A stretch of 43,150 nt of DNA, from NCBI GenBank assembly GCA_947252975.1, contig CAMXWX010000005.1, forward strand, positions 1 through 43,150. Direction: 5' to 3'. Origin of the DNA: an uncultured Gardnerella sp. Lineage in GTDB: Bacteria; Actinomycetota; Actinomycetes; Actinomycetales; Bifidobacteriaceae. This document shows, one piece after another, positions 9,047-17,382 of the stretch. Each line of letters opens with the position of its first letter. Position 1 is the stretch's first letter. Below the pieces are notes generated by a model. It worked only from the letters and a program-made list of their open reading frames with translations, ran no database searches and was not told the DNA's origin. The position numbers were made by a program, and so were the translations under genes.

Positions 9047-9054
9047 AAAAAGAC

Positions 9055-9324
9055 TTATCGACGCAATCCGAGTCGATCAATCAAAGAACGATAGCGATTA
9101 ATGTCTACGCGCTTCAAGTAATCAAGAAGACGACGACGGTCACCAATCATGAGCATCATACCACGACGAGAGTGGTGATCATGCTTGTGCTCCTTCAAGT
9201 GATCGGTAAGGTCGGAGATGCGCTTGCTGAGCAAAGCAACCTGAACCTCTGGGGAACCCGTGTCACCCTCGTGCGTTGCGTATTCGTTGATAATGTTCTT
9301 CTTATCTTCAGCCGTTAATGCCAC
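9055..9324 (-). CDS. rpsO: Ribosomal protein S15
   Basis: The 89-residue length is exactly typical. The protein binds 16S rRNA in the platform of the small subunit. Conserved S15 segments are seen: [30 protein letters not shown] and the C-terminal [17 protein letters not shown]. An AGGAG-type site precedes the ATG at 9324. It is followed immediately by a strong intrinsic terminator and then, after an AT-rich spacer, by pnp. Confidence 0.98.
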   Translation of the reverse strand: MALTAEDKKNIINEYATHEGDTGSPEVQVALLSKRISDLTDHLKEHKHDHHSRRGMMLMIGDRRRLLDYLKRVDINRYRSLIDRLGLRR

Positions 9325-9444
9325 GGCGTCCTCCTTATGTAGTTACTGCGCGGTGCCGCATCCTTTAATACAGCGCTTGCAAATCCGCGGGCGTTACACG
9401 CCGAGTTTCAATGTTACAACTATGCCCAAACAAGCTTATAAAGC

Positions 9445-10101
9445 CTACATAGCAGTAATAAATCCACCAAAAATCACAACAAGAATCGCAAGAACTTCAA
9501 TAGCGTAAAACATTATTAACGAAGCCCAGCTGCAAGTCAAAACGTTTAATCGCGACTTTTTAGGAACCATTACAAGCAATCCAACAAATAAAATCGCATA
9601 AACAGCAACGCCAAATCCAGCAGAGATTATTCCAAGATTTGCAGCATTTGCAAGTCCACTTGCTGACCCATAAACAACGTATGTTGAATACCAAAAACTT
9701 AAGCGCAACAAGCATAATCCGCTAATAAATTGTTCAATCGTTAGAAAAACAACAAACAAGAATCGCCAAAGCCATCTACTAGACTCAATTAGCGCCATTG
9801 CCAAAGCTGTAGCGGTTGCAACTGTTGTAACCCAAGCAATAAACACAACTCCCTGCGCAGATAATCCAGAAAAATTCTTAACAACCCAAGCAGTGTGTTG
9901 AACTGCCAAAGTTCTACCTGCCCAATAAGGAACAACAACCGCTACAAGAAGAATCGCAAAATAAAGCACCCAACGCTTAGGATTTGAGTGGCGCTTGGAG
10001 ATATCTGCTATAGAAAGCTCCGACTCCAATTCGCCAGGCGACTCAAGGGTTTCATCTGCGTTAGCATTAGCAGCATTAGCGTTTGCTTTACGCTGATCCA
10101 T
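9445..10101 (-). CDS. Multi-pass membrane protein of unknown function
   Basis: About 218 residues. A hydrophilic Asn/Ala/Glu-rich N-terminus of some 45 residues is followed by five to six hydrophobic segments (from WVLYFAILLVAVVVPYW to VLAILVVIFGGFITA). No catalytic motif or transporter signature is recognised. The start at 10101 (ATG) is preferred because AGGAG lies ten bases upstream; the GTG at 10110 would sit almost on top of that site. It is divergent from the DedA gene and follows no obvious operon partner. I do not recognise the family. Confidence 0.7.
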   Translation of the reverse strand: MDQRKANANAANANADETLESPGELESELSIADISKRHSNPKRWVLYFAILLVAVVVPYWAGRTLAVQHTAWVVKNFSGLSAQGVVFIAWVTTVATATALAMALIESSRWLWRFLFVVFLTIEQFISGLCLLRLSFWYSTYVVYGSASGLANAANLGIISAGFGVAVYAILFVGLLVMVPKKSRLNVLTCSWASLIMFYAIEVLAILVVIFGGFITAM

Positions 10102-10296
10102 CTCTTGCACTCTCCTTTAACGTGCTAAACTCTTAGTGCTGATTAGACTAGATTAAATTTGTTACAACAAATCTAGTAACGGCAAATCTTAGTGAATACC
10201 TTACCAGCCACATTCCCCTATCTAAAGCGTGCAATATAATGATACTCCACGCGATTGCAACAAAATGCGCAATCACAAACAGATTTAGGTACACAC

Positions 10297-10992
10297 ATGG
10301 GTTTTATTCATTTTATTCTTAACCTTCTTAAAGATCCGCGCTCTGCTATAGCTGGCTGGATTGCTATGGGAACTGCACCCGCACTAGGATTGATTTTTCT
10401 AATCATCTTTATTGAAACAGGCGTTGTGTTCTTCCCATTCTTGCCTGGCGATTCCTTGCTTTTTGCTGCTGGATTCTTTGCAGCACCAGATGCACAAACA
10501 GGTAAAAGCTCGCTTCCACTTGCGATTTTGCTCGCCGTTGTTTGGATTGCGCCCATTATTGGTGACCAATGCAACTACTTTATTGGCCACTTTTTTGGCA
10601 GGCGAATCGTTGAATCAGGCAAAGTTAAGGCCTTAACACCAGAACGCATTGCTAAAACAGAGCAAATGATTGATAAGTGGGGACCAATTGCCGTGTTCTT
10701 AGGCAGATTCTTCCCATTTATACGCACATTTATGCCATTTATTTCTGGCATTTCTGGCATGCGCTGGACTCGTTTTACTCCTTTTTCTGTTCTTGGCGGA
10801 ATAGTGTGGTCATCGCTTTTTACTCTTCTCGGCTACTTCTTTGGCAATATTCCTTTTGTTCAAAAGAATTTTGAGCTTGTTATAGTGGCGATTTTGCTTA
10901 TTTCTCTTGTTCCAACTTTTATTGGGCTTTACAAAGCTCACGCTGCCAACAAAGCCAAAAAACGCTTAGAAAACGAAGCGCACCAGAATTAG
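10297..10992 (+). CDS. DedA-family membrane protein
   Basis: Inner-membrane protein of 231 residues related to the DedA / VTT superfamily, whose members act in lipid transport (undecaprenyl phosphate or phospholipid flipping) and membrane potential maintenance. Signature stretches are seen: FFPFLPGDSLLFAAGFF, GDQCNYFIGHFFGRRI and FLGRFFPFIRTFMPFISGISGM, the last holding the conserved F-R-x-R-T/F-x-P-like element. The C-terminus is basic. The start at ATG 10297 is chosen over an upstream in-frame TTG (10255) because it begins the conserved domain; only a weak ribosome site (TAGG) precedes it. Confidence 0.9.
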   Translation: MGFIHFILNLLKDPRSAIAGWIAMGTAPALGLIFLIIFIETGVVFFPFLPGDSLLFAAGFFAAPDAQTGKSSLPLAILLAVVWIAPIIGDQCNYFIGHFFGRRIVESGKVKALTPERIAKTEQMIDKWGPIAVFLGRFFPFIRTFMPFISGISGMRWTRFTPFSVLGGIVWSSLFTLLGYFFGNIPFVQKNFELVIVAILLISLVPTFIGLYKAHAANKAKKRLENEAHQN

Positions 10993-10998
10993 CTTAAC

Positions 10999-11026
10999 AA
11001 AATAACTTAAGCAAAATAACTTAAGC
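10999..11026. repeat. 14-bp tandem duplication after the DedA gene
   Basis: AAAATAACTTAAGC is exactly repeated at 10999-11012 and 11013-11026, followed by AAAATTAA. It lies a few bases past the DedA stop codon. Confidence 0.9.
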
Positions 11027-11066
11027 AAAATTAATCGTGTTTTACAACACTCCATCACTTCTAGCG

Positions 11067-11095
11067 TTGTACTTTTACGCATTTTGTAGTACAGT
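11067..11095 (+). promoter_or_regulatory. Probable promoter of tRNA-Ala
   Basis: TTGTAC (11067-11072) and TACAGT (11090-11095), separated by 17 bp, resemble -35 and -10 boxes. The tRNA begins 23 bp after the -10 box. This is a pattern match only. Confidence 0.5.
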
Positions 11096-11117
11096 GTGCA
11101 GAGTTGTGTAAAACATT

Positions 11118-11190
11118 GGGGCTATAGCTCAGTTGGTAGAGCGCTTCGTTCGCATCGAAGAGGTCGTGGTTTCGATTACCATTAGCTCCA
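11118..11190 (+). tRNA. tRNA-Ala (CGC)
   Basis: A complete 73-nt cloverleaf. The acceptor stem is GGGGCTA / TAGCTCC, the D arm GCTC-AGTTGGTA-GAGC and the anticodon arm CTTCG-TTCGCAT-CGAAG, giving anticodon CGC for GCG codons. The T arm has loop TTCGATT. The discriminator base is A, as expected for alanine, and CCA is not encoded. Confidence 0.95.
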
Positions 11191-11192
11191 CT

Positions 11193-11230
11193 AAGCCCAC
11201 TGCATTCATTCCACCGCAGTGGGCTTTTTC
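11193..11230 (+). terminator. Intrinsic terminator after tRNA-Ala
   Basis: Eleven-base-pair stem AAGCCCACTGC (11193-11203) / GCAGTGGGCTT (11216-11226), ending in a T-run on the plus strand. It separates the tRNA from the convergent kinase remnant and may also act on that gene. Confidence 0.93.
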
Positions 11231-11240
11231 TTTGCAAATC

Positions 11241-13334
11241 CTAAGCACCGCTGTTATCGAATGCGTTTTCAATCGAATCGATTAGCGGATCTGCCTGGCT
11301 CATTATGCTCTTAACTCTGTTATCAACGTTTTTATTTTGCGACTTCAAAGACCGCGCTAAATCCAACGCATCGTCAAAAATCTTTTCAACAATATCTTGA
11401 TTTACGCCATCTGCCTTAAATTGCGCACTCCAAGAGTTCAGGGACTCAAACACAATCTCACTTGCATCTATTTTTACAATCTCATTTTCGTTTTTCTTTG
11501 CATTTTCAACAAAAGCGCACAACTTTCCAGCATACTCTCGCACTTTAGGCTTTGGCTTAGCTTGCGAATAGTTTGTAAGATCTAAGTAGCCTTTGCCAAG
11601 CGTGGAATACATTAACGCTGACTCATAATCCTTTGCCTTAACACCCTTTAGCGCCTCTTCAAACCACTTTGCAGACTGTTCAATACGTTCCTTTCTATTC
11701 GCACTACTTGATTCTTCTTTATCTTTAACACCGTAATACCAATACGCTTTTCCAACAGATAAGCATAATTCATACCAATCTTCGGATTTTTTAAGATCCG
11801 ACTTGTACTTATTAACAAACGACGTAAAATCTTCTCTTTCGCTTGCACTCCATCGAAAATCTTCAATCTGGTTTACTAAAAGTCGCAACGCTGGCTGAAT
11901 GGATATAGGCTGAACATTTGCATTAAAAAGCTTTACTTGTAAAGACATAGCTTTGTTAACATATTCAACAATTTGCTTAGAATCTGTTGATTTTGCAGCC
12001 TTAGACATGTACTTTTTATATTCTTGTACACTGCTTGTTATGTTGCTAGCGTTCTTGTTTTTTGTAGGGATATTGCCGCTTTTTACATATGAGCGCAGTT
12101 CGCTTACTTTTGCTCTACTTGCGTTTGTTATTACGGATTTACAAGCAAATGCAAAAACAATACATCCAATAAATGCCATTAAGGCGCAACAAACAATCTT
12201 AAAAATATTTTTCTTGCCATTTTTAACACCATTTTTAACACCATTTTTCTTGTGTCTTTTGCCAATATTTTGATTACCACTTTCTACGCGCAATCGCGAG
12301 AGAGCATGGCTGCTACGACTTGCATCATATTTTTTGCGAGTTTGCGCACCTCTCGCACGTTCTTTATTGCGCAAAACAAGACCAGATTCTCCCATATTTG
12401 ACTCAACTTTTTCGCCAAATTCTAAATCTTCTAAACAATCTTTTAACGCTTGAGAAAACTCCGCACAATCTTCGTATCGGTCCTTTGGATTATGCGCCAA
12501 TGCGCGCATTAACACATAGCGCACACCACTATCGCAATCGTCGCAGCTCAAATCGAAGTTAGTAAGCGGATGAGATTTATTAGAATCCTTAAAATCTAAA
12601 GTCTGATTACTAGAAAAACTAGAAAAATCGGAATTGTTAAAACTTAAAGAGGAATCAGAACAATTGGAACTCTCGCAATAGCACGTACCAGTAAGCGCGT
12701 AAAACAACGTTGCTCCAAGCGCATAAACATCTGTAAAAATGCCAATTTTTGCGCCCTGCTCAAAAAGCTCGGGAGCTGCAAATCCACATGTTGCAAAACG
12801 CGCATCTTGCTTAAATCGACTTGGTTATACCAAAACACCATCTTCGCCTTTAAGCTCTAATGCAGAGCCAAAATCAATTAGATGCACGCTAGAATCATTA
12901 GAAATCATAACGTTAGAAGGCTTTAAGTCACAATAAACAACAGCTGGATTTAACGAGTGAAGATATTGCAATAATTCGCATAGCTGGATTCCTAAAGCGC
13001 ATACCTGACTAGGAGCAATAACTCCGCTTTGCGTAATAATCGTTTTTAGCGAACTTCCTTCAACATAATCGCGAACTGCGTACGCTCTGCCATTTTCCTC
13101 AAAAAAATCAACAATTCTAGGAATACAAGGATGATTGCAATGATTTAGAACCTCTACTTCTGCTCGAAGCGATTGCAAAATCAAAGCTTTTTTATCACTA
13201 TCTAGATGCTCATCAGACGTTTCTTTAACAGCCCATTTTTTGTGTAAAACATTATCTACAGCAAGATAAACGCTAGAAGTTCCGCCCGAACCGAGTTTTC
13301 CCAAAAGCTGATATTTTCCACCTACACAAACCAT
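11241..13334 (-). pseudogene. Ser/Thr protein kinase gene interrupted by an in-frame TAA
   Basis: Read through, this is a 697-residue PknB-like receptor kinase. Visible parts are the glycine loop GKLGSGGTSSVY (12-23), Lys37 in WAVKE, the catalytic-loop CDLKPSN (Asp136, Asn141), Asp154 of DFG, the AAPE end of the activation segment (about 186-189), a transmembrane helix at about 378-399 and a helical extracellular C-terminus. Codon 170 is TAA (12825-12827), between DFG and APE. Both halves are in the same frame, so one substitution (for example CAA to TAA) would explain it. The upstream half alone (13334-12825) lacks the C-lobe; the downstream part alone lacks the ATP site. The HRD triad is YCD here. 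Either a true pseudogene, strain variation or a base error. Confidence 0.85.
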
Positions 13335-13469
13335 ATTTACCGCACTTTCATAAAATCAAACCGATAATAATCCTGTGCGCTAAACTCTATGCACTAATTC
13401 ATGCAAAGAAAAGACTTAATGGAAAATGTGTACCAAAGCCATCAAAGTCCTAGAAAAATAAGGGAAAAG

Positions 13470-13478
13470 TTATCCACA
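13470..13478 (+). promoter_or_regulatory. Single consensus DnaA box
   Basis: TTATCCACA matches the DnaA-box consensus exactly. It lies in the 184-bp gap between the kinase gene and murA. Only one box is seen, with no cluster or AT-rich unwinding element, so this is not an origin; it could be a regulatory or chance site. Confidence 0.35.
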
Positions 13479-13503
13479 TTGCTTACATTGCTTGCATTGC
13501 TAG
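13477..13503. repeat. 9-bp repeat, three copies, beside murA stop
   Basis: CATTGCTTA, CATTGCTTG and CATTGCTAG follow one another at 13477-13485, 13486-13494 and 13495-13503, immediately downstream of the murA stop codon. Confidence 0.85.
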
Positions 13504-13518
13504 TATTAATCACACTAA

Positions 13519-14877
13519 TCAATCAATGTCTGCGCCAAGAGCAGTGAGCTTTCCTCTAAAGTCTGCATAACCGCGGTCAATAAGCGAAATACCCTTAACG
13601 TTAGATGGCCCCTTAGCTGTAAGAGCTGCAATAAGATGACTAAAACCGCCACGCAAATCTGGAACATCAATATCTTGACCAGTAAGAGGCGTTGGCCCAA
13701 AAATCACAGCAGAATGCTTGTAATTGCGCTGCTGGAATCGGCAAGGAAGCGAACCTAAGCACTCGCGATACAGCTGAATCATTGCGCCCATTTGCACAAG
13801 CGGCTTCGTGAAGCCAAAACGATTCTCATACACTGTTTCATGCACAATGCTCAAGCCTTTAGCTTGCGTTAAAGCAACAACAAGCGGCTGCTGCCAATCT
13901 GTCATAAAACCAGGGTGAACGTCGGTTTCAATAGCAACTGGATGCAAGTCTCCGCCTGGATGCCAGAATCGAATACCATTATCTGCAACGTCAAACTGGC
14001 CGCCAACTTTGCGGAACACGTTTAAGAATGTCATCATTTCTGGCTGAGTTGCGCCTTTAATAAACACATCTCCGTGAGTCGCAAGCGCTGCCGAAGCCCA
14101 AGATGCCGCCTCAATCCTATCTGTTAAAGCAGTGTGATTGTAACCTTGAAGCTTATCAACGCCCTCAATCCTAAATGTGCGATCAACGTCTACAGAGATG
14201 ATTGCGCCCATTTTTTGCAAAACAGCCACCAAATCCATAATCTCTGGCTCGATTGCTGCACCCGAAAGCTCCGTTTTTCCTTCTGCAAGAACAGCAGCAA
14301 GAAGAGTTTGCTCAGTAGCACCAACCGAAGGGTAAGGAAGGTGGATTTTAGTTCCGTGCAAACCGTTTGGAGCAGTAATGTGAATACCGTCTTCGTGGTC
14401 TTTATTTACATTTGCGCCGAGCTTGCGCAAAGTTTCAAGATGGAAGTCTATAGGACGCCCACCAATATTGCACCCACCAAGCGCTGGAATAAAAGCCTCG
14501 CCAAGCCTGTGAAGAAGCGGGCCAGAAAACAGAATCGGAATGCGAGAAGACCCCGATAACGTGTCTACGTCGGCAACGTCTGCAAGTTGAACATTGCTTG
14601 CATCGATGCTAACAACGCCTGCAGCACCATCAACGCTTACATTTACACCGTGCAATCGAAGCAAATCCGAAACAACGTGAACATCTCTAATCTCTGGAAC
14701 ATTCTTTAACACGGATTTTCCAGGAGCTAGGAGCGCTGCAACCATCGCCTTGCTAACAAAGTTTTTTGCGCCACGAACTTTAATTGTTCCGTTAAGCGGC
14801 TTGCCACCTTCTACATGTAAAACGTCTGCAGCGTCGATGCCACTTTCGTTATGTTCAGCCGTGTTTTGCGCAGACAC
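13519..14877 (-). CDS. murA: UDP-N-acetylglucosamine 1-carboxyvinyltransferase
   Basis: MurA transfers enolpyruvate from phosphoenolpyruvate to UDP-GlcNAc, the first committed step of peptidoglycan synthesis in the cytoplasm. The protein has about 452 residues. Seen are the N-terminal GGKPLNGTIKVRGAKN with the conserved Lys-Asn, and the active-site loop GGCNIGGRPIDFH. The loop has Cys, the fosfomycin-sensitive type, rather than the Asp of mycobacteria. The C-terminal LRGGFSHLIAALTAKG is also typical. The GTG at 14877 is the preferred start because GAGG lies five bases upstream; an in-frame TTG at 14898 is the alternative. It lies between a wrecked kinase and a phosphoesterase on the same strand. 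Confidence 0.96.
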   Translation of the reverse strand: MSAQNTAEHNESGIDAADVLHVEGGKPLNGTIKVRGAKNFVSKAMVAALLAPGKSVLKNVPEIRDVHVVSDLLRLHGVNVSVDGAAGVVSIDASNVQLADVADVDTLSGSSRIPILFSGPLLHRLGEAFIPALGGCNIGGRPIDFHLETLRKLGANVNKDHEDGIHITAPNGLHGTKIHLPYPSVGATEQTLLAAVLAEGKTELSGAAIEPEIMDLVAVLQKMGAIISVDVDRTFRIEGVDKLQGYNHTALTDRIEAASWASAALATHGDVFIKGATQPEMMTFLNVFRKVGGQFDVADNGIRFWHPGGDLHPVAIETDVHPGFMTDWQQPLVVALTQAKGLSIVHETVYENRFGFTKPLVQMGAMIQLYRECLGSLPCRFQQRNYKHSAVIFGPTPLTGQDIDVPDLRGGFSHLIAALTAKGPSNVKGISLIDRGYADFRGKLTALGADID

Positions 14878-14975
14878 ATTTACCTCTTTCGTTTGCAACT
14901 AAAACTAATAACTATAATACCGATACGCGTGCCAATCGCATGTAAACGACGTTGCAATCGCACAATAATCGCACG

Positions 14976-16421
14976 CTATTTTGCAACTATAGACCGCCAC
15001 CTTCTTAAAATCCTTGCAAAAAGTGAAGGCTTTTGCAATAGGTCCACTTCTGGCAAATCGTGACTACAATCCGCGTTTAATCCATATGTGTACGCTTTTT
15101 TAGACGATGCTTTGCCAACTAAATCGCCGAATTCCAGCATTTGCGTTCTAGGCTCATAAGGGTGACGAATGTCGAACTCAAGAAGCCTTGCTCCGCATTT
15201 AGAAGCCACTGGCCCATAAGACGCAAATCCGCACGTTGCAGTGGCCATTAGAAGCATGCCAGAATCCTCGCACCTGCCAGCAAACGCGTTTCTGTGATCG
15301 TGCCCTGCGCAAAAAGCAAAAGCACCAATCTTTTGCAAAATATTGTATTCCCCACTGTCTTTATCTGGGCAGCTCACGCCTTCTCCAAGATACCCATCTG
15401 GCAAAACGCAATTATCGTCTAAAGCGTAGTATTTTCCAGCAAAACGCCTATATCCTTCGATAGCGTTTTCTTTAGCAGCGCAATCTTTAGCAACTTCGCG
15501 CAGTAAATCGTAGTATTGCGGAAGCGGAAAATGCTGAAAAACGCAGAATTTTGGCGGCAAAAAGTTTGGCAAATCCGCTAAAAAGTCAAGTGCCTTGCTA
15601 GAAGGACTTCCGTAGCCGCCGCGCTTTTCGTAATCGCCAGAATCTACAAGAACAATAGAAAATACGACTTTTTCTTGATTTACGTCCATAACAGGCAAAG
15701 CGAATGTTCCTGCTTTACAAGGAAATATGATTTGATTTGGCAAAATGCTTTTTGGAAAAGACATGGCGGATCCGCTAGAAAATTCTCCATCGGTTTGCTG
15801 GCGATTCAAGCATCCCGAAAACTCTTGATACAAAGAATCCAGCTCCGCGTTGCTTAATCCGCACTGAAAATCGTGATTCCCGTACGTTAGCGCCCAAGGA
15901 ATTGAGCGTTCTTCTAAAGGCTTTACCATGCATTTAATATGATCTAAGACTTTTTTGCGCGTATTTTGCAAATCTTTTTCATGCGACTTGCGCGCATCTA
16001 CTCCACGCGCACCTACTCCACGGTTATCTTGCGACTCATCCCAGCGTCTTCGCACAAATGTGTTCGCAAAATCTTTAGCATATCCTGCAATTTGATTGCC
16101 ACTAAAAATCACAATATCTGGCCTAACTGCATCGCAAGCAGACTCTATAAGCTTAATCGTGTCTTTGCTGATTTTTGGCGCATCTTGAACATCTGCAAAC
16201 TGTAAAACACGGAATTTTCCCGAAAGATGAAATTGCAACTTACCTAATCTTGCAGAGACGGATGTTGGTAGCTTTGACGAATCATATGCATTAGATGACT
16301 TAGACACATTAGATGACTTAGCAAAACTTGACGACTTAGCGTTTGGAGAAGTCGCCTGCCCGTTTAGACTACTTTCCAAAATCTTAGAGTCGCTTTTATC
16401 AGATTCTGCAATTTCTAACAT
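14976..16421 (-). CDS. Calcineurin-like metallophosphoesterase, divergent metal motifs
   Basis: A 481-residue protein with a metallophosphoesterase core after a Ser/Lys-rich N-terminus of about 65 residues. Motifs in order are FRVLQFADVQD (usual D-x-H, here D-V-Q), IFSGNQIAGYA (usual GD, here GN), ALTYGNHDFQ (GNHD intact) and FCAGHDHRN (GHDH intact). The family hydrolyses phosphomonoesters or diesters using two metals. With an Asp and a His ligand changed, one metal site may be altered. There is no clear signal peptide, so it is likely cytoplasmic. No substrate can be predicted. The stretch upstream of 16421 contains A-rich imperfect repeats. Confidence 0.8.
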   Translation of the reverse strand: MLEIAESDKSDSKILESSLNGQATSPNAKSSSFAKSSNVSKSSNAYDSSKLPTSVSARLGKLQFHLSGKFRVLQFADVQDAPKISKDTIKLIESACDAVRPDIVIFSGNQIAGYAKDFANTFVRRRWDESQDNRGVGARGVDARKSHEKDLQNTRKKVLDHIKCMVKPLEERSIPWALTYGNHDFQCGLSNAELDSLYQEFSGCLNRQQTDGEFSSGSAMSFPKSILPNQIIFPCKAGTFALPVMDVNQEKVVFSIVLVDSGDYEKRGGYGSPSSKALDFLADLPNFLPPKFCVFQHFPLPQYYDLLREVAKDCAAKENAIEGYRRFAGKYYALDDNCVLPDGYLGEGVSCPDKDSGEYNILQKIGAFAFCAGHDHRNAFAGRCEDSGMLLMATATCGFASYGPVASKCGARLLEFDIRHPYEPRTQMLEFGDLVGKASSKKAYTYGLNADCSHDLPEVDLLQKPSLFARILRRWRSIVAK

Positions 16422-16642
16422 AGTTCAAGCATACGGCACAGCATCTGGCGTATCAACAAAACACGGAAAAACACAGAAAAACACGGCAGAAGGCCGCAAA
16501 ACGCCGCAAAAATAGCGTTTTTTTACAATATTTTAAGATAACTTTAAGCTAATAACCTATTCGCATTAAGAAAAGAGTGGTTAGATATAAAGCATAGACG
16601 GAATAAATCACAATAATCAGTGATTTAGAACTAATAACTGAA

Positions 16643-16696
16643 CCTCTCTTCTTCTCTTCTTTCAAACCCCGAGCCAATCACTCGGGGTTTTGTTTT
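16643..16696 (+). ncRNA. Candidate 3' end of an orphan plus-strand small RNA
   Basis: A run of 21 consecutive pyrimidines (16643-16663) leads straight into a 10-bp stem AAACCCCGAG (16664-16673) / CTCGGGGTTT (16681-16690) followed by TTTTGTTTT. No plus-strand gene lies upstream; the flanking genes are on the minus strand. Hfq-independent small RNAs with a CU-rich single strand before the terminator can pair with Shine-Dalgarno sequences. A TATAAA at 16586-16591 could be a -10 box but has no good -35. The terminator is clear; the RNA is inferred. Confidence 0.4.
16664..16696. terminator. Intrinsic terminator, stronger on the plus strand
   Basis: Perfect 10-bp stem with loop CCAATCA, followed on plus by TTTTGTTTT and on minus only by TTTG. 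It may stop a plus-strand small RNA, or minus-strand transcripts reading out of the tRNA pair. Confidence 0.8.
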
Positions 16697-16817
16697 GCGT
16701 GGGATTTGCGGAAGAGGCGGGTTAGATGGGTTATAGGCCAAAAAGTGTGTAAAGCTAAGCTGATGAATATTCGCACAAGAGGCGCGTAAGCGGCAAAACA
16801 GAAACCAATTGACGCAC

Positions 16818-16982
16818 TTTGTACGTGATTTAGGCCAAATTTGGTACAAAACCCGTCACATCGTTCGCGCGGATTAGTTGCGCGAACGTCTTCGCTTGCG
16901 TTGAAAGCACACCGTGCTTTCAACCTTGAGCAAGCTCAGCGCTCCGAATTGCTTTTTCGCGCTACGCTTTAAGCGAAAAAGC
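16818..16982. repeat. Cluster of four hairpins downstream of tRNA-Gln
   Basis: Inverted repeats are found at 16818-16850 (TTTGTAC/GTACAAA), 16862-16888 (9 bp, CGTTCGCGC/GCGCGAACG), 16900-16924 (11 bp, GTTGAAAGCAC/GTGCTTTCAAC, 3-nt loop) and 16951-16982 (10 bp, GCTTTTTCGC/GCGAAAAAGC). A small TGAGC/GCTCA pair lies between the last two. None is followed by a T-run. No open frame or known RNA is recognised in 16694-17016. It could be a structured RNA, a processed tRNA trailer or a repeat element. Confidence 0.75.
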
Positions 16983-17016
16983 AGGTCGTCGCGCCCGCGA
17001 TTACGAGAGCTATTCG

Positions 17017-17088
17017 CTGGGGTACCTGGACTCGAACCAAGAATGGATGAACCAGAATCACCTGTGTTGCCAATTACACCATACCCCA
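17017..17088 (-). tRNA. tRNA-Gln (CTG)
   Basis: A complete cloverleaf on the minus strand. The acceptor is TGGGGTA / TACCCCA, the anticodon arm GGTGA-TTCTGGT-TCATC gives anticodon CTG (CAG codons), and the T arm is CTTGG-TTCGAGT-CCAGG. The U1-A72 pair and G discriminator fit glutamine. CCA is not encoded. It lies 40 bp downstream of tRNA-Glu and is probably co-transcribed. Confidence 0.95.
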
Positions 17089-17128
17089 ATTGGCAGGCTT
17101 CGCGGCTCTTGGAACCGTTCCGTCTTTG

Positions 17129-17201
17129 TACCCCCGACCGGATTTGAACCGGTGTTGGCGCCGTGAGAGGGCGTAGTCCTAGGCCGCTAGACGACGGGGG
17201 C
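17129..17201 (-). tRNA. tRNA-Glu (CTC)
   Basis: A complete cloverleaf on the minus strand. The acceptor is GCCCCCG / CGGGGGT with a G1-U72 pair, as in other actinobacterial tRNA-Glu genes. The anticodon loop CTCTCAC gives CTC for GAG codons, and the T arm is ACCGG-TTCAAAT-CCGGT. The discriminator is A and CCA is not encoded. It sits between gltX and tRNA-Gln, so the synthetase and its own tRNA are neighbours. Confidence 0.95.
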
Positions 17202-17320
17202 TTAATTTATTTGCTACGCCTCTAGACGCAACAAATGTCGACTTTACAACATAACGCAAGTATATGCAACTAGCGGCGTGTCGCGCTACATCCAAATCGA
17301 CCATAAATCAGCTACAAAAA

Positions 17321-17358
17321 TGCCCCCAAGCAAACAAAATCAACAAGCATTGGGGGCA
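17321..17358 (-). terminator. Intrinsic terminator of gltX
   Basis: Stem TGCCCCCAA (17321-17329) / TTGGGGGCA (17350-17358), followed on the minus strand by TTTTTG, 25 bp after the gltX stop. Confidence 0.9.
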
Positions 17359-17382
17359 AATCGTGTTAAAGCTTAATCATTT

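Noticed and set aside
8582..9054. Replication origin because of AT-rich repeats
   Set aside because: No DnaA-box cluster and no dnaA/dnaN neighbours; the repeats are degenerate TTAAATC units.
12644..12841. A short minus-strand frame bridging the two kinase halves
   Set aside because: It is in a different phase; the true continuation is in the original frame after the TAA, so no frameshift is needed.
16694..17016. tmRNA, 6S RNA or signal recognition particle RNA in the hairpin cluster
   Set aside because: No recognisable conserved sequence (Ala tRNA-like end, GGAA tetraloop domain) was found; only unassigned hairpins.
16678..17089. Small minus-strand frames across the tRNA-Gln region
   Set aside because: They overlap a real tRNA and the hairpins; composition is not protein-like.
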